From: Citricoccus sp. CH26A
GTDB lineage: Bacteria; Actinomycetota; Actinomycetes; Actinomycetales; Micrococcaceae
Direction of reading: 5' to 3'
NCBI RefSeq assembly: GCF_000224415.1
Contig: NZ_AFXQ01000006.1
Span: 62,001 to 126,000, forward strand
DNA: 64,000 nucleotides
Below the pieces are notes generated by a model. The model made no database searches. It was given only the letters and a program-made list of their open reading frames with translations, and had not been told where the DNA came from. Shown here one piece after another: positions 8,358 to 15,998 of the stretch. How positions within the stretch are numbered: the first letter of the stretch is position 1; every line of letters begins with the position of its first letter. The position numbers and the translations under genes are program-made.

Positions 8358-9633
8358 GGCGATGCCGCAGGCCACCGACCCCCACCCCGTGGACTGGGCG
8401 CAGGACACCGCGGAATACCTGGACTCCCTGCGCTCCGGGCTCACCACGGCCCGGGACACGGACTACCTGCTGCTCGAGCAGGACCTGCCCGAGGACGCAC
8501 GGCGGGCCCGGGCCGCCGTGCGGGCCTTCGTGGACCGGGACGTGCTCCCGGTCATCAACGGTTACTGGGAACGGGCCGAGTTCCCCTACGAGCTGTTGGA
8601 ACCGCTGGCCGCCACGGGCGTGGTCGGAGGGGCCATCACCGGGCACGGCGCGCCGGGACTCTCGCGGCTGGCCGCCGGACTGGCCACGGTGGAGCTGTCC
8701 CGCGGGGACGGGTCGATGAACACGTTCCTGGGCGTCCAGGCCAACCTGTCCATGGGCACGATCAACATGCTCGGCTCCGAGGAGCAGAAACGGCGCTGGC
8801 TGCCGGACATGGCGGCCCTGCGCAGGATCGGGGCCTTCGCGCTGACCGAACCCCGGCACGGCTCGGATTCCGTGAACCTGGACACCACCGCCCGCCGCGA
8901 GGGCGACACCTGGGTCATCAACGGTGCCAAGCGGTGGATCGGCAACGGTTCCATGGCCCACCTGGTCATCATCTTCGCCCGCGACGAGGCCGACGGGCAG
9001 GTCAAGGCCTTCGTGATGGAACGCGGGGACCCCCGCGACCCGGAGGACCGCCCGGAGGGTTTCGACTACCAGGTCATCGAGGGCAAGGTCGGCAAGCGGG
9101 CGATCCTGCAGGCCAACCTGTCCTTCCGGGACCTGCGGATCCCCGAGGAGAACCGGCTACCGGGGGCCCGGGGCTTCCGGGACGTGTCCCGGGTCCTGGC
9201 GACCACCCGCGGTGGTGCGTCCTGGGAGGCGCTGGGGCATGCCCTGGCCTGTTTCGAGGCGGCCGTGACCTACGCCGAGGTCCGCGAGCAGTTCGGCCGC
9301 CCGGTCGGGTCCAACCAGCTCGTGCAGAACACGCTGGCACAGATGCTCACCGAGCTCACGGCCATCCAGTTGCTGTGCTTCCGGATGGCCCACCTGCAGG
9401 AGACCGGCCAGTGGACCGGGTCGATGGCCTCGATCGCGAAGATGCACACCGCCAACAAGGCCCGCTGGATCGCCCAGCAGGCGCGGGACCTGCTGGCCGG
9501 CAACGGGTTGCTGCTCGACTTCCACGTGGCGCGGCACCTGACGGACATGGAGGTCGTGCACACCTACGAGGGCACCGAGTTCATCCAGTCGTTGCTGATC
9601 GGACGGAAGATCACCGGGCAGAACGCCCTGTGA
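8347..9633 (+). CDS. Acyl-CoA dehydrogenase, glutaryl-CoA dehydrogenase-like paralogue
   Basis: 428 aa if read from ATG 8347, which overlaps the end of the preceding gene; an ATG at 8362 is also possible. It shares the layout of the 5295-6560 enzyme: ELSRGDGSMNTFLGVQANL, ALTEPRHGSDS, NGAKRWIGNG, and HTYEGTEFIQSLLIGR with Glu408 as the base. It lacks the clear arginine seen in SGLRT of the other paralogue (here DGSMN), so it probably does not bind a dicarboxylic acyl-CoA the same way. Its substrate is unknown; a medium-chain acyl-CoA or another step of the alicyclic pathway is likely. It is the last gene of the operon. Confidence 0.8.
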   Translation: MDTEAMPQATDPHPVDWAQDTAEYLDSLRSGLTTARDTDYLLLEQDLPEDARRARAAVRAFVDRDVLPVINGYWERAEFPYELLEPLAATGVVGGAITGHGAPGLSRLAAGLATVELSRGDGSMNTFLGVQANLSMGTINMLGSEEQKRRWLPDMAALRRIGAFALTEPRHGSDSVNLDTTARREGDTWVINGAKRWIGNGSMAHLVIIFARDEADGQVKAFVMERGDPRDPEDRPEGFDYQVIEGKVGKRAILQANLSFRDLRIPEENRLPGARGFRDVSRVLATTRGGASWEALGHALACFEAAVTYAEVREQFGRPVGSNQLVQNTLAQMLTELTAIQLLCFRMAHLQETGQWTGSMASIAKMHTANKARWIAQQARDLLAGNGLLLDFHVARHLTDMEVVHTYEGTEFIQSLLIGRKITGQNAL

Positions 9634-9676
9634 CCTCGGCGGTCCCGGCAGTCGGGGCGACCACTACGCTGGGTCC

Positions 9677-10231
9677 ATGCCCTCCGACGTCGTGAACCCC
9701 GCCTCCCGGAACCGCACCGGGGAGAAGACCCTGGTGATCCTCCGCCACGCCAAGTCCGACTGGCCCAAGGGCGTGCCGGACCACGAGCGGCCCCTGGGCG
9801 GGCGGGGCAACCGGGAGGCACCGCTGGCCGGGAAGTGGCTGGTGGAGCACGGGATCTACCCGGACATGATCCTGTGTTCGGACGCCGTGCGCACCCGGCA
9901 GACCTGTACCTGGGTCTGCAGCGAGCTGGGCGAGAAGGCGCCGACCCCCTACCTGGACTCCCGCCTCTACGACACCGATGACACCGGCGCCCTCGCCGTG
10001 ATCAACGAGACCGAGGAACAGGTGCGGACCCTGATGGTGGTCGGCCACCTGCCGTGGGTCCAGGACCTCGGGATGCGGCTGTCCTCCATCGACTCCGACG
10101 AGGAGGCGGTGGTCAGCATGGCCGAGCGGCTGCCCACGCTGGGCCTGCAGGTGTTCGCCGTGCCGGGGGAGTGGGCCACCCTGGACGGCCGCGACGCGCG
10201 GATGACGCACTTCGTCGTGCCGCGCCCCTGA
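9677..10231 (+). CDS. SixA-like histidine phosphatase family protein
   Basis: A 184-aa branch-1 histidine phosphatase. The RHG-type catalytic motif appears as LRHAKSDW near residue 22 with His as the nucleophile, followed by CSDAVRTRQT and the second histidine in VVGHLPWV. SixA-family enzymes remove phosphate from histidine in phosphorelay proteins in E. coli; actinobacterial members have mostly unknown targets. The upstream sequence has TACGCT six bases before the ATG, so the transcript may be leaderless. It is separate from the catabolic operon, which ends 43 bp earlier. A hydrophilic N-terminal extension of about 15 residues precedes the fold. Confidence 0.85.
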   Translation: MPSDVVNPASRNRTGEKTLVILRHAKSDWPKGVPDHERPLGGRGNREAPLAGKWLVEHGIYPDMILCSDAVRTRQTCTWVCSELGEKAPTPYLDSRLYDTDDTGALAVINETEEQVRTLMVVGHLPWVQDLGMRLSSIDSDEEAVVSMAERLPTLGLQVFAVPGEWATLDGRDARMTHFVVPRP

Positions 10232-10256
10232 CGCGCCGGCCACGTCGAGGGCGGCC

Positions 10257-11459
10257 TCAGGTCTTCGCGTCCTGACGGGGGATCACGACGTTCCGGATGA
10301 CCAGCAGTGCCGCGGCGGTCACGGGGATGGCGATGAGGGCGCCGAGCAGGCCGAGCAGCGTCCCGCCGACGAGGGCGCCGATCACCACGAGTGAACCGGG
10401 GACGGCGATCACCCGCGTCATCACGCGCGGGGTCAGCAGGTAGGCCTCGACCTGCATGTACACCAGGTAGGCGATCGCGAAGAACAGGGCGGGCACGGGC
10501 CCCGTGAACAGGGCCAGGACGCTGCCGATCACCCAGAACAGGACCGTCCCCACGAGCGGGATCAGGGTGATGCAGAACGCGGTCACCGCCATCAGCGCCG
10601 GGAACGCGAGTCCGAGCACCAGGTGCAGGATGAGGACCACGGCGGCGTTGCACAGGGCCAGGATCACCATGCCCCCCAGGTAACCGCCGACGGACTGGGT
10701 GATCCTCTCCGTGAGGTCCTCGAGGACCTCACGGCTGCGCGCCGGGGCCAGCCGGTAGAACGACTGCTTCATCTGCCGCAGCGACGCCAGGAAGTACAGG
10801 GACAACACCAGGACGATGAGCAGTCCGGAGAACCCGTTGGCGATCCCGAAGCCCGCCTGGAGCGCGCCCCCGCCGATCACCGACAGGCTGCCCGGGTCGG
10901 TGAGGAAGTCCTCGACCCGACCGGTGAGCGTGCCCAGCCCGTCGCCGAACATCTCCCGCAGGCGGGCGTAGGCCTCGGACCGGATGACGTCATCGACGAA
11001 ACCGGGGATGCGCTGGACGAAGACGACGATCTGCCCCACCACGGCGGGGATGATCAGCGCCAGCACGCCCACCACGGCCAGGACGAAGGCCGTGAAGGTG
11101 AGGGTTATGGCCGCCGGCCGTCCGAGCCCGGCCCGTTCGAGGGCGCGCACCGCCGGGTCGAGCCCGAGGGCGACGAACAGGGCGAGCAGGATGTACATCA
11201 GGACCGTCGTCAGGCTGGACAGCGCCAGGGCCAGGACCACGGCGGTCAGGGCGCCCAGGGTCAGGACGAAGCCGAAGCCGAAGGGATGGCCCAGGGCGTC
11301 CAGCGCGGTGCGGAGCTTCGTCCGGGTGGCCTCGGGGCCCGACCGCACGGGCCGGTCCCGCGGTGAGGGCGGGGGCGACGCCGTCTGCGGGGGCGGCGGG
11401 GACGGCCGGTCCTGCCGGGGATCCCGTGCGGGGGGTTCTGGGGAACTGGCCTGGGTCAT
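10257..11459 (-). CDS. AI-2E family transporter (PerM-type membrane protein)
   Basis: 400 aa from ATG 11459. The first ~75 residues are Pro/Arg/Ser rich and probably cytosolic; then come roughly eight hydrophobic segments with the family features, including the long amphipathic region after the third segment (DDVIRSEAYARLREM) and the QVEAYLLTPRVMTR signature near the C-terminus. Members of this family export autoinducer-2 in E. coli or act as proton-coupled exporters in other bacteria; the substrate here cannot be read. A longer frame reaching 11603 would run into the tRNA terminator and has no support. It converges with the SixA-like gene, with 25 bp between the two stops. Confidence 0.88.
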   Translation of the reverse strand: MTQASSPEPPARDPRQDRPSPPPPQTASPPPSPRDRPVRSGPEATRTKLRTALDALGHPFGFGFVLTLGALTAVVLALALSSLTTVLMYILLALFVALGLDPAVRALERAGLGRPAAITLTFTAFVLAVVGVLALIIPAVVGQIVVFVQRIPGFVDDVIRSEAYARLREMFGDGLGTLTGRVEDFLTDPGSLSVIGGGALQAGFGIANGFSGLLIVLVLSLYFLASLRQMKQSFYRLAPARSREVLEDLTERITQSVGGYLGGMVILALCNAAVVLILHLVLGLAFPALMAVTAFCITLIPLVGTVLFWVIGSVLALFTGPVPALFFAIAYLVYMQVEAYLLTPRVMTRVIAVPGSLVVIGALVGGTLLGLLGALIAIPVTAAALLVIRNVVIPRQDAKT

Positions 11460-11558
11460 CGACGCCGCCTGGGATTCGTCTGGATCGGCGAGGACCGGCG
11501 GGTACCCGCATGCCTGATCGTAGACGGTCCGCCAACGGTCAACGGAAGGGCGTGGATG

Positions 11559-11596
11559 CGGAAGAGGCCGGACCCGTGGGGGTCCGGCCTCTTCCG
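11559..11596 (-). terminator. Rho-independent terminator of tRNA-Arg
   Basis: A 16-bp perfect inverted repeat (CGGAAGAGGCCGGACC and its complement) with a 6-base loop lies 15 bp past the 3' end of the leftward tRNA-Arg. It probably ends the tRNA transcript. Confidence 0.8.
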
Positions 11597-11610
11597 TCTT
11601 CATTACCTGG

Positions 11611-11684
11611 TGCGCCCTAAGGGATTCGAACCCCTGACCTTCTGTTCCGTAGACAGACGCTCTATCCAGCTGAGCTAAGGGCGC
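11611..11684 (-). tRNA. tRNA-Arg (anticodon ACG)
   Basis: On the minus strand the 74 bases fold as a cloverleaf: 7-bp acceptor GCGCCCT/AGGGCGC with discriminator A, D-arm TAGCTCAGCTGGATAGAGC, anticodon stem TCTGT/ACAGA around loop CTACGGA (anticodon ACG), and T-arm GGGGTTCGAATCCC. CCA is not encoded. Adenosine at position 34 is expected to be edited to inosine so that the tRNA reads CGU, CGC and CGA. There is no sign of an integrated element at this tRNA. Confidence 0.97.
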
Positions 11685-11840
11685 ATCGCCGCGAACGGCC
11701 TTGAAGAACTATAGCGATTCACCTGCCGTTCGCCAAATCGGCCTCGATCGGGGTCCCGGTGGGCCCCGGGGGTGGGTCCCCCGGCGGGTCATTCCGGGCA
11801 TGCGGGGAGGGGGTGCGGTGCCGGGGCCGGGTGTCCGGTA

Positions 11841-11883
11841 GGTGACGTCACCGGAACGGGCGTGTGATCTGCGTGGGTAGAAT
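11841..11883 (+). promoter_or_regulatory. Promoter region of pckG with 12-bp palindrome
   Basis: A perfect 12-bp palindrome GGTGACGTCACC (11841-11852) lies just upstream of TAGAAT (11878-11883), a good actinobacterial -10 box, about 100 bp before the pckG start. The palindrome sits where a regulator would touch the -35 region; no clear -35 hexamer is present, which fits activator-dependent control. Function is inferred from position only. Confidence 0.4.
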
Positions 11884-11984
11884 GAGGCACCGGAGACGGT
11901 GTACGCACAACGGAGTGCCGGCCACTGACGGCCCGTTCCGGAGGCGACCCCAAAGGCAGCCGCTACCCAATGGAGGGAACCCCC

Positions 11985-13826
11985 ATGGCAGACAACTCCT
12001 CACTCACCTTCGCAGACCGAGCCGTGGCGGAGGCCCCGACCTCGTACGGGAAGCTGCTCGACTGGGTGAAGGAGGTCGCCGCCCTGACGGAGCCGGACTC
12101 CGTGTACTGGGTGGACGGTTCGCAGGAGGAGTATGACCGCCTGGCCGCCGAATTGGTCGAGGCCGGCACCTTCGTGAAGCTCGCCGAGGACAAGTTCCCG
12201 AACTCCTACGCCGCCTTCTCCGACCCGGCCGACGTCGCCCGCGTGGAGGACCGCACGTTCATCTGCTCCGAGAAGGAGGAGGACGCCGGCTTCACCAACA
12301 ACTGGATGGAGCCCGGCGAGATGAAGGGCATCCTCCAGGACGCCTTCGCCGGTTCCATGCACGGGCGCACCATGTACGTGATCCCCTTCGTGATGGGTCA
12401 CCTGGACGCCGAGGACCCGAAGTTCGGCGTGGAGATCACCGACTCCGCCTACGTGGTCAACTCCATGCGCATCATGGCCCGCATCGGCACCGACGTGCTG
12501 CGCAAGATGGAGGAGACCGAGGCGTTCTTCGTCCCGGCCCTGCACTCCGTCGGCGCCCCCCTGGAGGACGGCGAGGAGGACGTCGCCTGGCCGTGCAACG
12601 AGACCAAGTGGATCGTGCACTTCCCCGAGGAGCGCTCCATCTGGTCCTACGGTTCCGGTTACGGCGGCAACGCCCTGCTGGGCAAGAAGTGCTACGCGCT
12701 GCGCATCGCCTCGGTCATGGCCCGGGACGAGGGCTGGCTCGCCGAGCACATGCTGATCCTGCGGCTGACCAACCCGGAGGGCAAGTCCTACACCATCTCC
12801 GGCGCCTTCCCCTCGGCCTGCGGGAAGACCAACCTCGCGCTGATCGACCCGACCATCGAGGGCTGGAAGGCCGAGACCCTGGGTGACGACATCACCTGGA
12901 TCCGCCCCGGCCATGACGGCGAGTTCCGCGTGGTGAACCCGGAGACCGGGTACTTCGGCGTGGCCCCGGGGACCGGTTGGTCGACCAACCCGAACGCCAT
13001 GCGCGCGATCGCCAAGGGCAACTCGATCTTCACCAACGTCGCCCTCACCGACGACGGCGGCGTGTGGTGGGAGGGCATGACCGACGAGGTCCCGGCGCAC
13101 CTGACCGACTGGCGGGGCAACGACTGGACGCCCGAGTCCGGAACCCCGGCGGCCCACCCCAACTCCCGGTTCTGCACGCCGATCGAGCAGACGGACATGC
13201 TGGCCCCGGAGTACAACGAGCCGAACGGCGTGAAGCTGGACGCCATCCTCTTCGGTGGCCGCCGCAAGACCACCGTCCCGCTGGTCACCGAGTCCTTCGA
13301 CTGGGAGGACGGCATCTTCAAGGGCGCCACCCTGTCCTCGGAGACCACCGCGGCCGCGGCCGGCGCCGTGGGCGTCGTCCGCCGCGACCCGATGGCCATG
13401 CTGCCGTTCATGGGCTACGACGCCGGTGACTACCTCGAGCACTGGGTCCGGGAGTCGGGCAAGGTCGCCCAGGACAAGCTGCCGAGGATCTACCTGGTCA
13501 ACTGGTTCCGTCGCAACCGCGATGGCGGCTTCGCGTGGCCCGGTTTCGGCGAGAACTCACGTGTGCTGAAGTGGATCGTCGAGCGCCTCGAGGGCACGGC
13601 CGATGCCACGGAGACCCCGATCGGCCGCACCCCGACCCCGGAGTCCCTGGACCTGACCGGGCTGGAGATCTCGGCCGAGGACCTCGAGGACGCCCTGAAG
13701 GTCGACACCGAGGAGTGGACGGCCGAGGTGGCCTCCATCGAGGAGTGGTTCGCGCGGTTCGGCTCCTCCCTCCCGGCCTCGATCGGCGGTCAGCTGGACG
13801 GACTGAAGCAGCGACTGGGCGCCTGA
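11985..13826 (+). CDS. pckG: Phosphoenolpyruvate carboxykinase (GTP)
   Basis: 613 aa, the usual length for the GTP-dependent enzyme. It interconverts oxaloacetate plus GTP with phosphoenolpyruvate, CO2 and GDP, the first committed step of gluconeogenesis from organic acids. Key motifs are the kinase-1a loop [11 protein letters not shown] (about residues 272-282), the substrate site [27 protein letters not shown], and the C-terminal NWFRRN. ATG 11985 is preferred over an in-frame ATG at 11970 because GGAGGG lies 7 bases before it. The gene is monocistronic, with its own promoter and a strong terminator behind it. Its product would serve growth on the acetyl-CoA and succinyl-CoA yielded by the catabolic operon at the left of the window. 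Confidence 0.97.
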   Translation: MADNSSLTFADRAVAEAPTSYGKLLDWVKEVAALTEPDSVYWVDGSQEEYDRLAAELVEAGTFVKLAEDKFPNSYAAFSDPADVARVEDRTFICSEKEEDAGFTNNWMEPGEMKGILQDAFAGSMHGRTMYVIPFVMGHLDAEDPKFGVEITDSAYVVNSMRIMARIGTDVLRKMEETEAFFVPALHSVGAPLEDGEEDVAWPCNETKWIVHFPEERSIWSYGSGYGGNALLGKKCYALRIASVMARDEGWLAEHMLILRLTNPEGKSYTISGAFPSACGKTNLALIDPTIEGWKAETLGDDITWIRPGHDGEFRVVNPETGYFGVAPGTGWSTNPNAMRAIAKGNSIFTNVALTDDGGVWWEGMTDEVPAHLTDWRGNDWTPESGTPAAHPNSRFCTPIEQTDMLAPEYNEPNGVKLDAILFGGRRKTTVPLVTESFDWEDGIFKGATLSSETTAAAAGAVGVVRRDPMAMLPFMGYDAGDYLEHWVRESGKVAQDKLPRIYLVNWFRRNRDGGFAWPGFGENSRVLKWIVERLEGTADATETPIGRTPTPESLDLTGLEISAEDLEDALKVDTEEWTAEVASIEEWFARFGSSLPASIGGQLDGLKQRLGA

Positions 13827-13869
13827 GGCGCCGGTAGCCCCCTCGGCCGCGTCCGGGGGGCGGGACACG

Positions 13870-13911
13870 AACGGGCCGGGCCCGGTGGGTGACCACCGGG
13901 CCCGGCCCGTT
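13870..13911. terminator. Bidirectional terminator between pckG and hmp
   Basis: A perfect 19-bp stem (AACGGGCCGGGCCCGGTGG) with a GTGA loop lies between the convergent pckG and hmp genes, so it can end both transcripts. A T-rich run follows on the plus side (TTCTCGT). Confidence 0.9.
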
Positions 13912-13965
13912 CTCGTCAGGTGGGCGCGGGCCGGCGTCGTGGGGCACGACGCCGGCCCGGCCGGC

Positions 13966-15147
13966 TCAGGCGGCCAGCCAGAGATCCGGCCCGAACACCT
14001 CGTAGTGGATGTCCGTGGCCGGGATGCCGGCGGCGATCGCCTGGGAGCGCACGGCCTTCATGAAGGGCAGTGGCCCGCAGAGGTAGACCTTGGCGTCGGC
14101 CGGGAGATCGACGGCGGCCAGGTCCATGAATCCCGGGCGCGGGGCCAGCTCGGCGCTGGCGTCCGTGGTGTCCTCGAGCCACAGGGCGAGATCGGCGTTC
14201 GGCAAGGCGGTCAGGCTCTCGCGCATCTGGTCCTTGAGGGCCCAGTCGCCCTCGGTGCGCTCGGCGTGCAGGACCAGGACCTGGCGCTCGGAGGCCTCCG
14301 CGGCGAGGGTCTGCAGGACCGAGGCGCTGGGGGTGCAGCCGATGCCGGCGGTGGCCAGCACGAGGGGGGCGTCCGAGGTGTCGAGCTCGATGTCCCCGTA
14401 GGGGTTGGACAGTTCGACGACGTCACTCACCTGCACGCTGTGGTGCAGGAAGGGGGAGACCTCCCCGCCCTCGTCCAGCTTCGTGGTGAACACGCGGGTG
14501 GTGGTCGAGGCGGCGTCCTCGGACAGGGAGTACTGGCGGCACTGGCGCAGGCCGTCGGCCAGGCGCACGCGCACGGAGACGTACTGGCCCGGGCGGGCGA
14601 CAGTGGCCGGGGTCGCGTCCGCGGGCTCCAGGCGGAAGGTGACGCTGCCGCGGCCCGCGGGCTCCTTGGCGACCACGCGCCACGGGGACCAGGCCTGGTC
14701 GTTCGCCTGCTGGGCGTACAGGCCCTTCTCGATCTTGATCAGGGCGTCGGCCATCAGCCAGTACACCTCGGTCCAGGCCGCGGCCACCTCCTCGGTGACG
14801 GCCTCGCCCAGCACGTCCACGATCGCGGCGAACAGGTGCTCGTAGACGATGGGGTACTGCTCCTCGACGATGCCCAGGGAGGTGTGCTTGTGGGCGATGC
14901 GGGTCAGCACCTTCTCGGGCAGGGTGTCCGGGTGCTCGATGAGGTGGGAGGCGAAGGAGGCGATGGAACCGGCCAGTGCCTTCTGCTGGGTGCCGTTGCG
15001 CTGGTTGGCGCGGCTGAAGATGCCGTCGAGCAGCTCGGGGCGCGCGGCGAACATGCGGGCGTAGAACTTCGGGGTGATCTCGTCCAGGTGGGCTGCCACC
15101 ACGGGAAGCGTGGCCTCGATGACGGGGCGGGCGGTGTCCGAGAGCAT
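13966..15147 (-). CDS. hmp: Flavohemoglobin, nitric oxide dioxygenase
   Basis: 393 aa with an N-terminal globin domain and a C-terminal FAD/NAD(P)H reductase. In the globin, Tyr29 (KFYARMF) and Gln54 line the distal pocket and His88 in KHTSLGI is the proximal haem ligand, matching E. coli Hmp. The reductase has the FAD motif RQYSLS, the NADH motif GIGCTPSASVL, and a C-terminal VFGP. The enzyme oxidises nitric oxide to nitrate using O2 and NAD(P)H in the cytosol. GGAG lies at a good distance before the ATG. Downstream in transcription order lies pckG in convergent orientation; upstream is the nsrR-like gene, in the same direction, whose product is the likely repressor. Confidence 0.96.
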   Translation of the reverse strand: MLSDTARPVIEATLPVVAAHLDEITPKFYARMFAARPELLDGIFSRANQRNGTQQKALAGSIASFASHLIEHPDTLPEKVLTRIAHKHTSLGIVEEQYPIVYEHLFAAIVDVLGEAVTEEVAAAWTEVYWLMADALIKIEKGLYAQQANDQAWSPWRVVAKEPAGRGSVTFRLEPADATPATVARPGQYVSVRVRLADGLRQCRQYSLSEDAASTTTRVFTTKLDEGGEVSPFLHHSVQVSDVVELSNPYGDIELDTSDAPLVLATAGIGCTPSASVLQTLAAEASERQVLVLHAERTEGDWALKDQMRESLTALPNADLALWLEDTTDASAELAPRPGFMDLAAVDLPADAKVYLCGPLPFMKAVRSQAIAAGIPATDIHYEVFGPDLWLAA

Positions 15148-15169
15148 GTCGACTCCTTCGTCGATGAAA

Positions 15170-15219
15170 CTTGCTTGGCGTATGCAAGATTGACACTCTG
15201 ATTTCTACACCTCGTAGAA
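15170..15219 (-). promoter_or_regulatory. Putative NsrR operator region upstream of hmp
   Basis: Two inverted repeats lie before hmp. The first, CTTGC-N9-GCAAG (15170-15188), ends 23 bp before the start codon. The second, TTCTAC-N5-GTAGAA (15203-15219), is a perfect 6-bp repeat about 20 bp further upstream. Regulation by the nearby NsrR-like protein through one of them is likely; which one is bound cannot be decided from the sequence. Confidence 0.55.
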
Positions 15220-15422
15220 GTTCACGTCAAAACGAGCGCGTCACACCCGTCCACGGGACGCCACCGAACGCCCCTGGGGGAGTCAGGAGGAGTCCGGGGA
15301 GTCCAGGGCGCACTGGTGGAGGGGTGCCGAAAGTGGCTGAGGATGGCGGTGGCGGTGGCGGAGGCGCTGGCGATGGCTGGAGGTGGTGCGGCCGCGATTC
15401 CGGGGGGCGCGGGGGAGGCCGG

Positions 15423-15869
15423 TCAGCGGACCGCCGGCGTCGGCAGCTGAACGGGCTCGGGCGGGCCGGTCAGCTGGGCGACCGTGGTCCCGTCCAGCTC
15501 CGCGTAGAAGGCCTCCCGCGCCCGGGCCAGCGCGGACCGCAGTCTGCAGCCGTCCAGCAGCGGGCAGGGCCGCCCACCGTCGGTGACGGCACCGGTGCAG
15601 TCCACGATGTCCGGCTGGGTGTCGAGGTCGCGCAACAGGCCGCCCACGGACAGCCCGAGGCCGACCGGGGTGATGCGGGCCCCGCCATGGCGCCCGCGTG
15701 ACACCTCGAGGGCGCCGCGGTTCTTGAGCTCCAGTACCGCCTTGCTGACGTGGTTGTAGGGGATCCCGACGGACTCGGCGATCTCCCGGCCCGTCATCTG
15801 CCGGTCCGGCTGGGCGCCCAGGAGCATGAGGGTGCGCAGGCAGACGTCGCCGAACGCGTTGAGCTTCAC
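15423..15869 (-). CDS. nsrR: Rrf2-family nitric oxide-sensing repressor (NsrR)
   Basis: 148 aa from GTG 15869. The N-terminal winged helix-turn-helix (MTGREIAESVGIPYNHVSKAV) is typical of Rrf2 proteins, and three cysteines in CTGAVTDGGRPCPLLDGC have the arrangement that binds the Fe-S cluster in NsrR. Nitric oxide destroys the cluster and releases the repressor, turning on hmp. The start VKLNAFGD matches the N-terminus of Streptomyces NsrR, which fixes the GTG even though GGAGG is unusually close to it. An in-frame longer ORF upstream covers recQ and is a shadow. The gene is transcribed toward hmp, with 275 bp between them. Confidence 0.9.
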   Translation of the reverse strand: MKLNAFGDVCLRTLMLLGAQPDRQMTGREIAESVGIPYNHVSKAVLELKNRGALEVSRGRHGGARITPVGLGLSVGGLLRDLDTQPDIVDCTGAVTDGGRPCPLLDGCRLRSALARAREAFYAELDGTTVAQLTGPPEPVQLPTPAVR

Positions 15870-15998
15870 CCCTCCATTGTCCCAGATCCAGGACCATGGG
15901 GGACCCGAGGTACTGCACAGCCCACCGGGCGAGGCCCCGACTTCACGGTGCGGCGGCGTGCCGGTTAGCGTGTCCCCGCCGGCTGGAATACTGGGCGC

